This document shows, piece after piece, positions 1 through 8,532 of a stretch of DNA of 27,974 nucleotides. Source of the stretch: JARRQB01 sp965368585 (GTDB lineage: Bacteria; Pseudomonadota; Gammaproteobacteria; Chromatiales; Chromatiaceae); NCBI GenBank assembly GCA_965368585.1, contig CBDUNM010000052.1:1-27974 (forward strand), written 5' to 3'. The notes beneath the pieces were generated by a model. That model did not search any database. It had not been told where the DNA came from and saw only the letters and a list, made by a program, of their open reading frames with translations. How positions within the stretch are numbered: the first letter of the stretch is position 1; each line of letters starts with the position of its first letter. The translations under genes were made by a program, and so were the position numbers.

Positions 1-2
1 AA

Positions 3-95
3 CGCGAACCACAAGCGCCGCTGGATCCTCGGCAGGTTGGCGCCGCTTCCAACGCGTTCTTGAACAACGAGTTTTTTGCCTTCTCCACTGCCTAG
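3..95 (+). CDS. possible 3' end of an upstream gene (partial)
   Basis: The third frame is open from the left edge to a TAG at 93-95 and would encode about 30 residues, ending in a fairly ordinary mixed hydrophobic tail (…FLNNEFFAFSTA). I do not recognise the family. Frame 1 is also open as far as a TGA at 61-63, so the choice between frames is weak and rests on the longer and more protein-like composition of frame 3. It could equally be non-coding. Confidence 0.25.
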   Translation, partial: REPQAPLDPRQVGAASNAFLNNEFFAFSTA

Positions 96-182
96 TCAAT
101 GGGCTATTGCGCCGTTGACGCAAGGATCGCGCAAACCTTTCCAACAAACTCGTCTGCTCAAGAGGTTACAATTGCGAGGCAT

Positions 183-300
183 CACCCGCTCTCCGGAGCG
201 GGTGCGGATTAAAACATAAAAATCAGAGCCGCTCAGATCAGAATTTGGCATCAGCCGCTCTCTGCTGCGGCACCACGGAGATGCTGGGCAAGAGAGATTC
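183..300 (+). promoter_or_regulatory. structured leader upstream of metY
   Basis: The stretch before metY contains a perfect 9-bp stem (183-191 with 196-204) closed by a UCCG loop, which belongs to the stable UNCG tetraloop class. About 40 bases later a second nested element appears: GGCATC (247-252) can pair with GATGCT (280-285), and inside it GCCGC (254-258) pairs with GCGGC (267-271). The loop TCTCT (259-263) is complementary to AGAGA in 291-296, which would make a pseudoknot. I could not match the SAM-I, SAM-II or SAH riboswitch cores. It may be an unassigned regulatory RNA of a methionine gene, or chance pairing in GC-rich DNA. Confidence 0.35.
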
Positions 301-353
301 CCACAGATACCATCCCACTGCGCCAGCGCAACCACCGACGGAGGACCAACCCA

Positions 354-1628
354 ATGAAAATAGAAACCATCGCCGTGCACGGAGGCTACGAACCGGATCC
401 CACGACCAAGGCGGTCGCGGTGCCGATCTACCAGACGACGTCGTACGCGTTTGACAGCACCCAGCACGGTGCCGACCTGTTCGATCTAAAGGTACCGGGC
501 AATATCTACACCCGCATCATGAACCCGACCAGCGACGTGCTGGAACAACGGGTTGCGGCGCTGGAAGGCGGGGTAGGGGGGCTTGCACTTGCGTCGGGCA
601 TGGCGGCCATTACCGATTCGATCTTCACCATTGCGCAGGCCGGCGACAACATCGTCACGACTTCCCAACTCTATGGCGGAACTTACAATCTGTTCGCGCA
701 TACGCTGCCGCGCCTGGGCATCGAGGTGCGCTTCTGCGATGCCAAGGATATCGACGGCATGGCGGCCGGAATCGACGCCAAGACCAAAGCGGTGTTCTGC
801 GAATCGATCGGCAATCCGGCGGGGAATATCGTGGATTTCGGCGCCATTGCCGATATGGCCCATGCCCACGGGGTTCCGGTCATCGTCGACAACACGGTGC
901 CGACGCCCTACCTGTGCCGGCCGTTCGAACACGGCGCCGACGTGGTGGTGCACGCGTTGACCAAATACATGGGCGGCCACGGCAATTCGATCGGCGGCAT
1001 TGTGGTGGACTCCGGCAAGTTCCCCTGGGCCGACCAACCCGACCGCTTTCCGATGCTGAACGAACCGGACGTGTCCTACCACGGCGTGGTGTACACGCAG
1101 GCCCTGGGACCCGCGGCCTTTATCGGCCGTTGCCGCGTCGTGCCACTGCGCAACATGGGCGCGGCCATCTCACCCTTCAACAGCTTTCTGATCCTGCAGG
1201 GCATCGAAACCCTGCCGGTGCGCATGGATCGTCACTGCGAAAACGCACTGGCGGTCGCCAAGTATCTGCAAGGGCACGCGCAGGTGGAATGGGTGAACTA
1301 CGCCGGGCTTGAAGACCACCCCGATCACGGGCTGGTACGCAAGTACATGGGCGGCAGGGCGAGCGCCATTCTATCGTTCGGCATCAAGGGCGGACGCGAA
1401 GCCGGCGCCCGCTTTATCGACGCGCTGCAACTGGTCGTGCGGCTGGTCAATATCGGTGATGCCAAATCGCTCGCCTGCCACCCGGCGACCACCACGCACC
1501 GCCAGCTTTCGCCGGAAGAACTGGCGACCGCCGGCGTCAGCGAAGACCTGGTGCGTCTTTCCGTCGGCATCGAGAACATCGTCGATATCATTGGCGATGT
1601 TGATCAGGCGCTGGCCGCCGCCAAATAG
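354..1628 (+). CDS. metY: O-acetylhomoserine sulfhydrylase (PLP-dependent)
   Basis: This is a 424-residue Cys/Met-metabolism PLP enzyme of fold type I. It is expected to make homocysteine (or methionine) from O-acetyl-L-homoserine and sulfide (or methanethiol) in the cytoplasm. Visible landmarks are YTRIMNPT (residues 52-59), SGMAA (81-85), the cofactor-binding VDN near 178-180, and the Schiff-base lysine in ALTKYMGGHG (K204). Length and order fit O-acetylhomoserine sulfhydrylase rather than the shorter cystathionine gamma-synthase. The ATG is preceded by GGAGG at a 9-base gap. The usual family motif VDNTFATPYLCRP reads VDNTVPTPYLCRP here, a small deviation near the cofactor. It stands alone, with no metX or metA beside it in the window, behind a structured leader that could regulate it. 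Confidence 0.93.
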   Translation: MKIETIAVHGGYEPDPTTKAVAVPIYQTTSYAFDSTQHGADLFDLKVPGNIYTRIMNPTSDVLEQRVAALEGGVGGLALASGMAAITDSIFTIAQAGDNIVTTSQLYGGTYNLFAHTLPRLGIEVRFCDAKDIDGMAAGIDAKTKAVFCESIGNPAGNIVDFGAIADMAHAHGVPVIVDNTVPTPYLCRPFEHGADVVVHALTKYMGGHGNSIGGIVVDSGKFPWADQPDRFPMLNEPDVSYHGVVYTQALGPAAFIGRCRVVPLRNMGAAISPFNSFLILQGIETLPVRMDRHCENALAVAKYLQGHAQVEWVNYAGLEDHPDHGLVRKYMGGRASAILSFGIKGGREAGARFIDALQLVVRLVNIGDAKSLACHPATTTHRQLSPEELATAGVSEDLVRLSVGIENIVDIIGDVDQALAAAK

Positions 1629-1691
1629 CGGCCGTGCGAAACGGCGTTCCACGCGTGATTCGTGATCGCGGATGATGCGTGAGGCGCCGCG

Positions 1692-2564
1692 CTACGGAAT
1701 AGATCCCATCCGTCGAGCGAACGCCGCCGCGAAGCGCCGCGGCGACACCGGATCCATGTTGAAGTACAGCGACGGTTCGATCAGTTCCAGTTCCATCAGG
1801 GCGAACCCGGTGCCGTTACGCACCAGATCGACCCGCGCATACAAGGGCAACGGGGCCACGGCGGCCACGGCGTCCAGCGCCAGTCGCAGCAGGACCGCTT
1901 CCGGCTCGACCAGACTCAGCACGCCGCCGTGCTCTTCCTGCACCCTGAATTCCTCAGGCCCGGGGGTTTTGAGGATGGCGTGACTGTATTCACCGGCGAA
2001 GAAGAACAGCGAGTATTCGCCTTCGTTTACCACACTCGGCATGAACGGCTGAACCATACACGGGCGGCTGGCGAAGGCGGATGCCAAGCGCGGCGCCTGC
2101 ACCGCCAATGACCTATCCGACACCCGGAAGGTATCGAACCCGCCGGCGCCCACGGTCGGCTTGACGACGATTTCAGAGGTGCCGAGTTGGTCGCAAAGGC
2201 GGTTGAAATCGGCCGCGGCAAACCTGCCCGTCCACCGCGTCGGCACAATCGGAATACCGCGCTGCTCGAGATCGCGCAGATACCGCTTGTCGATATTCCA
2301 CTTGACCAGTCGCAGCGGGTTCTCGAGGTGCGCGGTGGAGCGATCGATGGTCTCCAAAACCCGGATAAACCGCGCCGGGTCGGCCTGGTAGTCCCAGGGC
2401 GATCGAATCACCACCACCTCGAAGCGGTTCCAATCGACGTCGGCCTTGCGCCATGGAACGGGCGACACGGCCCAGCCAAGCCGGCGCAGCGGCGCGTACA
2501 ACAGCGCGTCGTAACATTCGAAATCGGCCAGATCGTCCATGGTCAGAAAGGCACACCTTCTCAC
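1692..2564 (-). CDS. ATP-grasp domain protein (RimK/glutathione-synthetase-like ligase)
   Basis: The 290-residue product has the layout of a stand-alone ATP-grasp ligase. An N-terminal strand (CAFLTMDD) is followed by a substrate-domain segment (VVIRSPWDY), the lysine and glycine-rich ATP-binding segment EIVVKPTVGAGGFDTF, and a C-terminal metal-binding region (ARVDLV…LMELELIEPSLYF) in which acidic residues and an Asn would hold Mg2+. Such enzymes join a carboxylate to an amine or thiol through an acylphosphate. Relatives include COG0189-like and DcsG-like proteins, but the substrate cannot be read from sequence. The GTG at 2564 is chosen because it keeps the first beta strand and has GGGGA upstream; an ATG at 2540 is the alternative. 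It faces away from the kinase gene and ends 63 bases from metY, convergently. Confidence 0.75.
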   Translation of the reverse strand: MRRCAFLTMDDLADFECYDALLYAPLRRLGWAVSPVPWRKADVDWNRFEVVVIRSPWDYQADPARFIRVLETIDRSTAHLENPLRLVKWNIDKRYLRDLEQRGIPIVPTRWTGRFAAADFNRLCDQLGTSEIVVKPTVGAGGFDTFRVSDRSLAVQAPRLASAFASRPCMVQPFMPSVVNEGEYSLFFFAGEYSHAILKTPGPEEFRVQEEHGGVLSLVEPEAVLLRLALDAVAAVAPLPLYARVDLVRNGTGFALMELELIEPSLYFNMDPVSPRRFAAAFARRMGSIP

Positions 2565-2646
2565 CGGGCGGTCCCCGACAGGGCGGGCAGGGGCCGTGTA
2601 TTGCGATGATCGCGACCGACGTGGCCGGGGTTTTCCGCCGAGTATG

Positions 2647-2668
2647 CCGCGGGTATCAGGTACCGCGG
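2647..2668. repeat. inverted repeat in the divergent ATP-grasp/kinase gap
   Basis: CCGCGGGTA and TACCGCGG flank a five-base centre, giving eight paired bases with one bulged G. It lies in the 208-base gap between the two divergent starts (2564 leftward, 2773 rightward), where an operator would be expected. It could also be an RNA hairpin in the kinase leader. No clear -35/-10 pair was seen beside it. Confidence 0.35.
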
Positions 2669-2772
2669 TGCGCGCCTTGCGGGACCTTGACGGACATACC
2701 GGTGCATACCCCCCCTCCTTTTGTTATACGCTTTGATCTTATGGGCACTATTCTGATCGCGTTGCGTAACCA

Positions 2773-4899
2773 ATGACAAACGCCAAGAGCAGGGCGGAGC
2801 TGGAATCGGAGCTGACCGAGCTGCGCGCACGCCTGCGCCGGTTGGAGTCGGCCGATAGAGAGCGTGCCGCGGCGCAGGCCGCCCTCAAGGAAAGCGAGGA
2901 GAAGTACCGCAACACGGCGGACGCCTCGCTGGTCGGCATCTACGTCATTCAGGATCTGACCTTCAAGTACGCGAATCCGTTTTTTTGCCAGCTGTTCGGC
3001 TATACGGCGGCCGAGCTGGTAGGACATATGAGCCCCGCCGACCTGGTCGTCGAGGAGCAGCAAGCGGCGGTGCGGCAGAACCTGCTCAGGCGCGCCTCGG
3101 GCGAACCCGGACGTCCATACGAAGTCAAATGCAGACGCAAGGACGGGTCGGTTTTTCACACCATGGTGTGGGGTAAGGCGAGCACCTTTCAGGGGCGTCC
3201 GGCGTCGGTCGGAACACTCGTCGATATCACCGAACAAAAGATCGCCCAGGATACGCTGGCAAGGTACGGCGACCAACTCGAGGCGCAGGTCGCGCAGCAG
3301 ACCGAACAATTGCGGCACGTCAATGCGCGCCTGCAGCAAGACATCGTCGAACGAAAACGGGTTGAGGACGAATTACGCGCCAGTGAAGAGAAGTTGCGCG
3401 CGCTCATCAACGCGTCGCAGGAGGACGTCGTCATTCTGCTGAATGCCGACGGTCGGTTCGAAGTCGTGAACGAGCGAGCGGCGCGCGGCTTTTGCAGGAG
3501 CGTCGACCAGATCATCGGCAGATCGATGATGGAGCTGCTGCCGCCGGAGATTGCCGCGTCGCGCTGGAGCAAGGCGGCGGAGGTGTTGCAGCACGGCCAC
3601 TCGATCCGGTTCGAAGACCAGCGCGCGGGACGATGGTACGAAAACAACTTCTGTCCGGTATTCGACCCCGAGGGGAAGGCGCATTCCGTCGCCATATTTG
3701 CTCGCGATATCACCGCTCGCAAGCGTCTGCATCTCGCGTTGACGAAGGCCAAGGAAGATGCGGAACGGGCAAACCTGGCGAAGTCGCGCTTTCTGGCGGC
3801 GGCCAATCACGACCTGCGACAACCCCTGCAGGCCTTGGCCCTGTTTCTGGGCGCCCTGTCGATTGGACGCCTGGAACCACGGGAAAAACGGCTCCTGCAG
3901 GATATGCAGGAAGCGCTCAAAATCATGGAGGATCTACTGAACTCCCTGCTGGATATCAGCAAACTCGAAGCCGGGGTGATCACGCCGGACATCAAGAACT
4001 TCTCGACGGCAGCCCTGTTTCACCACCTATTCATCCAGTTCAAGGTGCTATCCAAGGAACTCGGCGTTAAGATCCGCCTGTACCCCTGCGATACCTCACT
4101 GCGTACCGATCCCGTTCTGCTGTCGCGCATCATTCAGAATTTCGTCTCGAACGCCATGCGCCACACCCGCAGCGGGAAGATCCTGGTCGGATGCCGCCGG
4201 GTTGGCGACCGCCGCAGGATCGAAGTCTGGGATCAGGGGCAGGGCATTCCGACCAATGAGCTGGAAAGGATTTTCGAGGAGTTCCACCAGATTGGCGAGC
4301 CGAGTCGCAATCGGCATCAGGGGCTGGGGCTCGGACTGGCCATCGCGAAGAAGATGTCCGGTCTGCTCAATCTGGATATCGGCGTCCGGTCAATTCCCGG
4401 CAAGGGCAGCGTGTTTTTTGTCGAAGTGCCCCTGGGGGGTGGTGCCGACGCGGCAATGGCGCCGGCATATGCGCCGGTCGGGGAGAGTTTCGTGCACACT
4501 CAAGCCAGTATCCTGCTGGTGGAAGACAATGTCTCCGTGCTGAACGCCACCGTGCACTTGCTGCAGCTCTGGGGATACCAGGTGCTGACCGCGGCGAACG
4601 CCGACGACGCCTTGGACGTCGTCATACAGGCTGCACAGGCACCCTTCATGGCGATCCTCGATTACCGCTTGCCGGGCGAGTCGAACGGCGTCGAGCTGCA
4701 CGCCGAACTGTGCCGCACCCTCGGGCGAAATCTACCCGGTATCCTCGTCACCGGCGATTCCTCCATCAAACGCCTGCAGGAAGTCCAGGCGTGCGACCTA
4801 CCTTTGTTGCACAAGCCGATCAATACCAACGAGCTGCACCGCCTTGTCGTGGACATCGAAGCACAGCAAAGGACGCCGCTGAGCGCGACAATGCGCTGA
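2773..4899 (+). CDS. soluble PAS-PAS hybrid sensor histidine kinase with receiver domain
   Basis: The 708-residue product has no membrane segment or signal peptide, so it should sense in the cytoplasm. In order: a short coiled coil (1-45), PAS 1 (about 44-157, ending VDITEQK), a coiled coil (160-205), PAS 2 (about 206-318, ending RDITARK), and a HisKA domain with H-box NHDLRQPLQAL (phosphoacceptor H346). A HATPase follows (N-box NFVSNAMRHT, G1 WDQGQGIP, G2 GLGLGLAI), then a C-terminal receiver starting LLVEDN with phosphoacceptor D630 (ILDYRLPG) and the conserved Lys in LLHKP. The DLRQPL H-box puts it with NahK-like hybrid kinases. No response regulator or phosphotransfer protein is adjacent, so the partner is unknown. 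The ATG has no good Shine-Dalgarno sequence. The signal cannot be inferred, since no haem or flavin motif was recognised in the PAS domains. Confidence 0.9.
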   Translation: MTNAKSRAELESELTELRARLRRLESADRERAAAQAALKESEEKYRNTADASLVGIYVIQDLTFKYANPFFCQLFGYTAAELVGHMSPADLVVEEQQAAVRQNLLRRASGEPGRPYEVKCRRKDGSVFHTMVWGKASTFQGRPASVGTLVDITEQKIAQDTLARYGDQLEAQVAQQTEQLRHVNARLQQDIVERKRVEDELRASEEKLRALINASQEDVVILLNADGRFEVVNERAARGFCRSVDQIIGRSMMELLPPEIAASRWSKAAEVLQHGHSIRFEDQRAGRWYENNFCPVFDPEGKAHSVAIFARDITARKRLHLALTKAKEDAERANLAKSRFLAAANHDLRQPLQALALFLGALSIGRLEPREKRLLQDMQEALKIMEDLLNSLLDISKLEAGVITPDIKNFSTAALFHHLFIQFKVLSKELGVKIRLYPCDTSLRTDPVLLSRIIQNFVSNAMRHTRSGKILVGCRRVGDRRRIEVWDQGQGIPTNELERIFEEFHQIGEPSRNRHQGLGLGLAIAKKMSGLLNLDIGVRSIPGKGSVFFVEVPLGGGADAAMAPAYAPVGESFVHTQASILLVEDNVSVLNATVHLLQLWGYQVLTAANADDALDVVIQAAQAPFMAILDYRLPGESNGVELHAELCRTLGRNLPGILVTGDSSIKRLQEVQACDLPLLHKPINTNELHRLVVDIEAQQRTPLSATMR

Positions 4900-4942
4900 T
4901 CGAGCACCGCGCAGGAGTACGCCGCTACCCGGTGTCGCCGCT

Positions 4943-5611
4943 TCAGGGGCAAGGCGCGCCGACGGCGGCCCCCCCCCGTTGCGCCAGAAAACTCTGCAGC
5001 TGCGTTAGAAATTCCGCGACGGCCTGGTTCGCCGCGAGCACGCCGGCATAGGGCGTTCGCTCCACGGCTGGTCGCTCGACACCGATGACCCGCGTGGCGA
5101 GCAACCGCGCGCACGCGACGTCGATCAGGCTGACGCGTACGGCCAACCGCACGACGCTGCTATCCGCCCCGAACACCTGCTGCAGGTATAGCAATCGGGT
5201 ATCGAGGCGCAGATTCGCGGATACGCGAGCATCGGCGGTGGTCACCGCGCGGTACAAACCGCTCTGCTCAGCCGCCCGCAGCAACAAGGGCGTGAGCATA
5301 CGCGCCGGGGCATCGGCCCAGCGATGACGCACAAAGGCATGCAGGCGATGGGGTTCCTGAACATACACCATCTGCGAAGAGCCGTACCCGGGGCTGGACA
5401 ACGGCGAACTGATGAGCAGACTCGGGCCGTCCGGGCGGCCGGACGCCGGGGTGGTCGAGCCCGCCCATTCCAGCAAATAGATACTCGGTGTTTCGTTACT
5501 CGTCGACGTTAAAGGGAAGGCGCAAGCACCCGACAGTATCGCCAACACGGCCGCCAGTATGGGCCGCGGTGCCTTGCTCCAGCGGGTTGACGATCGGGGC
5601 CGTGAATTCAC
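4943..5611 (-). CDS. ABC-type transport auxiliary lipoprotein (PqiC/DUF330-like)
   Basis: This is a 222-residue outer-membrane lipoprotein candidate. The GTG at 5611 is preferred because AGGAG sits 8 bases upstream and because it produces a proper signal peptide with lipobox LSGAC; the longer open frame from 5671 adds an unlikely head that overlaps the upstream MCE gene. The body contains the family's YLL-W start, a central stretch (YVQEPHRLHAFVRHRWADAP) and a C-terminal AVAEFLTQL helix, as in the ABC_trans_aux family. Such lipoproteins are the outer-membrane partners of MCE transporters such as PqiABC. It begins 11 bases after the stop of the MCE gene, so it is the last gene of that operon. 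It ends 43 bases from the convergent kinase gene. Confidence 0.8.
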   Translation of the reverse strand: MNSRPRSSTRWSKAPRPILAAVLAILSGACAFPLTSTSNETPSIYLLEWAGSTTPASGRPDGPSLLISSPLSSPGYGSSQMVYVQEPHRLHAFVRHRWADAPARMLTPLLLRAAEQSGLYRAVTTADARVSANLRLDTRLLYLQQVFGADSSVVRLAVRVSLIDVACARLLATRVIGVERPAVERTPYAGVLAANQAVAEFLTQLQSFLAQRGGAAVGAPCP

Positions 5612-5621
5612 GCTTGCGCTC

Positions 5622-6545
5622 CTATTCGCCTGGACCGGGGCGGGCGTTCGGTATGCCGTACAGCAGCACACTGGGATTGCGCTCCAGCAGTTCGCTGAAA
5701 CGACGGAAGCTTTCGGCCGTCTGGCGCAATTCGTTGATCAGTCCGGCGGTTTCCGGCAGCGTTTGTCGGGTGAAGCGTTGCACGTCGCGCCCCGTGGCCT
5801 CTATCGTACCGCGCATTGTCACGCCGGCCGCGCCGATCTGTTTGGCCATGCGCTCCATGGCGCTCGAGGTACTGTGCAATTGCCGCAACAGGTCGGGTAG
5901 ATGTTCACTCGCGTTGCGGGCCTGTCGCAGCGTCCCGCCCAAGTCATCGAGCGCCGCTGTGACCGTATCGGTGCGACTCGCGAGCGCGCCGCTCAGGGCA
6001 TCCAGATGGGCAAGCGAATCCGCCAGGTAGCCCTGATTCTTGTCGTTGAGCAGGATATTGATCTTATCCGAGGCAGTGATCAGATTGTCAATCAGTTCGC
6101 CGACGCTCCGATCCAGACGGCCCCAAATCGACGGTTGGCTGCGAATGACCGGCAGCGACCCGTCTTGCGCCGCAGCCAGGGGCGGCGACGCCTGATTGCC
6201 GCCAGCCAGATTGATGTACGCGAGACCGGTCAGGCCCTGTACCTCCAGCGTGGCGGTGGTGTCCTCGCGCACGGGTGTACCCTTGTCGATACGCAACACC
6301 AGTCTGACCCGTTCCGCGTTGTCCGGGTCTAGCGTGATTTCGCGGACCGTCCCGACACCCACGCCGTGGTACTTCACGGTGCTGTCGCGCGTCAGCCCGG
6401 ATACCGACTCGTGCATGTAGACGAGATAGGTGTCGTATGCCCGGCCTGATCCGCCGGCGCCCAGCCAGAGTATGCCGGCGATCAACACCCCGGTGAGGAC
6501 CAGGACGAACAACCCGACCAGGACGTAGTTGAGCCTTGCGTTCAT
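5622..6545 (-). CDS. mlaD-like: MlaD-family MCE-domain lipid-transport protein
   Basis: The 307-residue protein has a single N-terminal membrane anchor (about residues 7-28) followed by an MCE domain (about 37-115, with GVGVGTVREITLDPDN and LEVQGLTGLAYINL). A long helical C-terminus (about 135-290) follows, rich in heptad-like Leu/Ala. MCE proteins form hexameric rings that carry phospholipid or other hydrophobic molecules across the periplasm. E. coli MlaD is about 180 residues; this longer helical tail resembles proteins that extend a channel, as PqiB or some Mce proteins do, so the E. coli name is only approximate. Its ATG overlaps the ATPase stop by 4 bases (ATGA), implying translational coupling. 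The lipoprotein gene follows within 11 bases. Confidence 0.9.
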   Translation of the reverse strand: MNARLNYVLVGLFVLVLTGVLIAGILWLGAGGSGRAYDTYLVYMHESVSGLTRDSTVKYHGVGVGTVREITLDPDNAERVRLVLRIDKGTPVREDTTATLEVQGLTGLAYINLAGGNQASPPLAAAQDGSLPVIRSQPSIWGRLDRSVGELIDNLITASDKINILLNDKNQGYLADSLAHLDALSGALASRTDTVTAALDDLGGTLRQARNASEHLPDLLRQLHSTSSAMERMAKQIGAAGVTMRGTIEATGRDVQRFTRQTLPETAGLINELRQTAESFRRFSELLERNPSVLLYGIPNARPGPGE

Positions 6546-7339
6546 GCCGAAGCCTGTGCCGCGCGCCCGCGCGGACTATGAAAGAAGCGCACCACCGCGG
6601 GATCCTCGGCGCGCGCCAGTTCCGGCATCGTACCCGAAGCCAGTATTCGTGCGTCGCCCAGCAACACGACCCGGTCGGCAACCCGCCACAAGGTATCCAT
6701 ATCGTGCGTCACCAGCACGATGGTCGGGCGCAGCGCGGCCTTGAGATCCAGAATCAGATCGTCAAAGGCGTCGGCGCTCAAGGGGTCCAGGCCCGAGGTG
6801 GGTTCATCGAGAAACAACACATCCGGATCGAGCGCGATCGCCCGCGCCAAGGCGACACGCTTGCGCATCCCTCCGCTGAGCTGACTCGGGAACAGACGGC
6901 CGTCATGGTGATCGAGACCGACCAAGGCCAGCTTGACATGCGCGATCTCCTCGACCAGCGACTTGGCCAGGTCGGTGTGCTCGTACAAGGGCACCGCGAT
7001 GTTCTCCAGTACGGTCATGCCGCCGAACAGCGCGCCGTTTTGAAACAGCACACCTATGTGCCTGCGCAAGCGCAACAAGCCGCTCGCGTCTAAGTCGCTC
7101 ACCGTCTGACCCAGCAAGCGTATCGAGCCCGCGGTCGGTGCCAACAGCAATGCCATCTGCCGCATCAGGGTCGATTTGCCGCTGCCGCTGCCGCCGACGA
7201 CGGCCAGCGTTTCGCCACGCTCTATGGTGAGATCGATCCGCTCCAGCACCCGTCTTGCACCGAAGCGTTTGGCCAAACCGGTCACCTCGACCACGGCGTC
7301 GGCCTCCAGAGGCGATTGCTGAACCGGCTGACTGCTCAT
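6542..7339 (-). CDS. mlaF-like: ABC transporter ATP-binding protein, MlaF type
   Basis: The 265-residue cytoplasmic ATPase powers the MCE lipid transporter. Motifs read directly are Walker A (GGSGSGKST), the Q-loop region (VLFQNGALFGGMTVLENIAVPL, with the GALF/MTV sequence typical of MlaF), the signature LSGGMRKRVALARA, Walker B (DVLFLDEPTSGLDP) and the H-loop (VTHD). The ATG at 7339 is chosen: it overlaps the permease stop as ATGA, and a longer reading from 7474 would run 45 codons into the permease gene with an Arg-rich non-homologous head. It lies between permease and MCE genes in the usual E-F-D order. Confidence 0.93.
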   Translation of the reverse strand: MSSQPVQQSPLEADAVVEVTGLAKRFGARRVLERIDLTIERGETLAVVGGSGSGKSTLMRQMALLLAPTAGSIRLLGQTVSDLDASGLLRLRRHIGVLFQNGALFGGMTVLENIAVPLYEHTDLAKSLVEEIAHVKLALVGLDHHDGRLFPSQLSGGMRKRVALARAIALDPDVLFLDEPTSGLDPLSADAFDDLILDLKAALRPTIVLVTHDMDTLWRVADRVVLLGDARILASGTMPELARAEDPAVVRFFHSPRGRAAQASA

Positions 7340-8463
7340 ATTCCGAGAAAACTGAAGGCGACGGAAAAGGCCGCATCCACGACGATGACGGCGAGGATGG
7401 AGTGGACCACGCTCTGCGTGGTGCGGCGGCCTACGCTCTCGGCGCTGCCGGAAACCCGAAAACCCTGGTAACACCCGATCGTGGCGATAATGGCCGCGAA
7501 CACCGGCGCCTTGCCGATCCCTACCAGGTAGGACTCGAGCGTCAACGCGGCGCCCAACCGGTCGACGTAAGTGAAGAAGGCGATGTCCAGCTGCAGGTTG
7601 GCCATGACCATGCCACCGAATATACCCATGACGTCGGCATACACCGTCAACAGCGGCAGGGCGATGACCAGCGCCAGCAGCTTTGGCAGGACCAGCAGTT
7701 CCATAGGCGAGATGCCGAGACTGCGCAGCGCATCCACTTCTTCAGTGACCTGCATGGTGCCGATCTGCGCCGTGTAGGCGGATCCGGTGCGCCCGGCGAC
7801 GATGATCGCGGTCATCAACGGTGCGAGTTCGCGCACCACCGACAAACCGACCAGATCGGCGATGAATATACTCGCGCCGTAGGTGCGCAATTGCACGCCA
7901 CCCTGGTAGGCGATGACCACGCCGAGCAAAAACGACAGCAAACCCACGATCGCCAGTGCCTGGTGCCCGGCCTGTCCCAAGCTGACCGCCACCTCACGCC
8001 AACGAACCCGGGCGGGGCGCAGCAACTGCGCCTGCCAGACGCTGCCGGTTTCGCCGATAAAGGCCAGCAGCCTGAACCCGTCGGCGACCACAGCCAGCAC
8101 GCGACGGCCCAGGGCTTCGGGTAAATTGGGCAAACGCGGCCGCGCCGCGGGTGCGGCCGCCGGTGCCACGTCATGCACCAGATCCCAGATACGCCGCGCT
8201 TCCGCCGACAGACCCCGAATCTCAACGTCGCGTCCTTGCGCTTGCAGGGTTCTGCTCAGCCCCTGCAGAACGCACGCGCCGCCGGTGTCCAGGCGCTGCA
8301 CCGCGCTCAGATCCAGTTGTACCCGCCCCTGAGGCCAGCGCAGCCGGGCAAAACGCCTGGATAGATCCCCGATGTGGCGCACCGTCCAGGCGCCGCTGCA
8401 CGCCGCCACGGAACCCTGGATTCGCAGGTTGGCCCGCGATTGTTGGTTGTTGTCGCTTCGCAT
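7336..8463 (-). CDS. mlaE-like: MlaE-family permease with fused N-terminal STAS domain
   Basis: The 375-residue protein fuses two Mla parts. Residues 1 to about 115 form a STAS (MlaB-like) domain, including LDLSAVQRLDTGGACVL. Residues about 130-375 are the MlaE permease, with several hydrophobic segments, the conserved LAPLMTAIIVAGRTGSAY and EVDALRSLGISPMELLVLPK. In E. coli Mla the STAS domain is a separate protein (MlaB) that binds the ATPase; fusion guarantees equal amounts. It is the first gene of the E-F-D-lipoprotein set and overlaps the ATPase by 4 bases. It starts 69 bases after the antiporter stop on the same strand, so read-through is possible. No strong Shine-Dalgarno sequence was seen. 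Confidence 0.92.
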   Translation of the reverse strand: MRSDNNQQSRANLRIQGSVAACSGAWTVRHIGDLSRRFARLRWPQGRVQLDLSAVQRLDTGGACVLQGLSRTLQAQGRDVEIRGLSAEARRIWDLVHDVAPAAAPAARPRLPNLPEALGRRVLAVVADGFRLLAFIGETGSVWQAQLLRPARVRWREVAVSLGQAGHQALAIVGLLSFLLGVVIAYQGGVQLRTYGASIFIADLVGLSVVRELAPLMTAIIVAGRTGSAYTAQIGTMQVTEEVDALRSLGISPMELLVLPKLLALVIALPLLTVYADVMGIFGGMVMANLQLDIAFFTYVDRLGAALTLESYLVGIGKAPVFAAIIATIGCYQGFRVSGSAESVGRRTTQSVVHSILAVIVVDAAFSVAFSFLGI

Positions 8464-8532
8464 CGGGTCATCCGTTTATCGATTCACGCGGCACGCCTGT
8501 CACGCGACCGAAGGCTCAGCCGTCGATTGACA

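Noticed and set aside
183..204. rightward intrinsic terminator of the gene ending near 95
   Set aside because: The stem is strong but is followed by an A-rich, not T-rich, sequence.
5612..5671. longer N-terminus of the auxiliary lipoprotein
   Set aside because: GTG 5611 has a good ribosome-binding site and yields a correct lipoprotein signal; the extension overlaps the MCE gene.
7340..7474. 45-codon N-terminal extension of the MlaF-like ATPase
   Set aside because: It lies inside the permease gene and is Arg-rich; the ATGA overlap start at 7339 fits the family.
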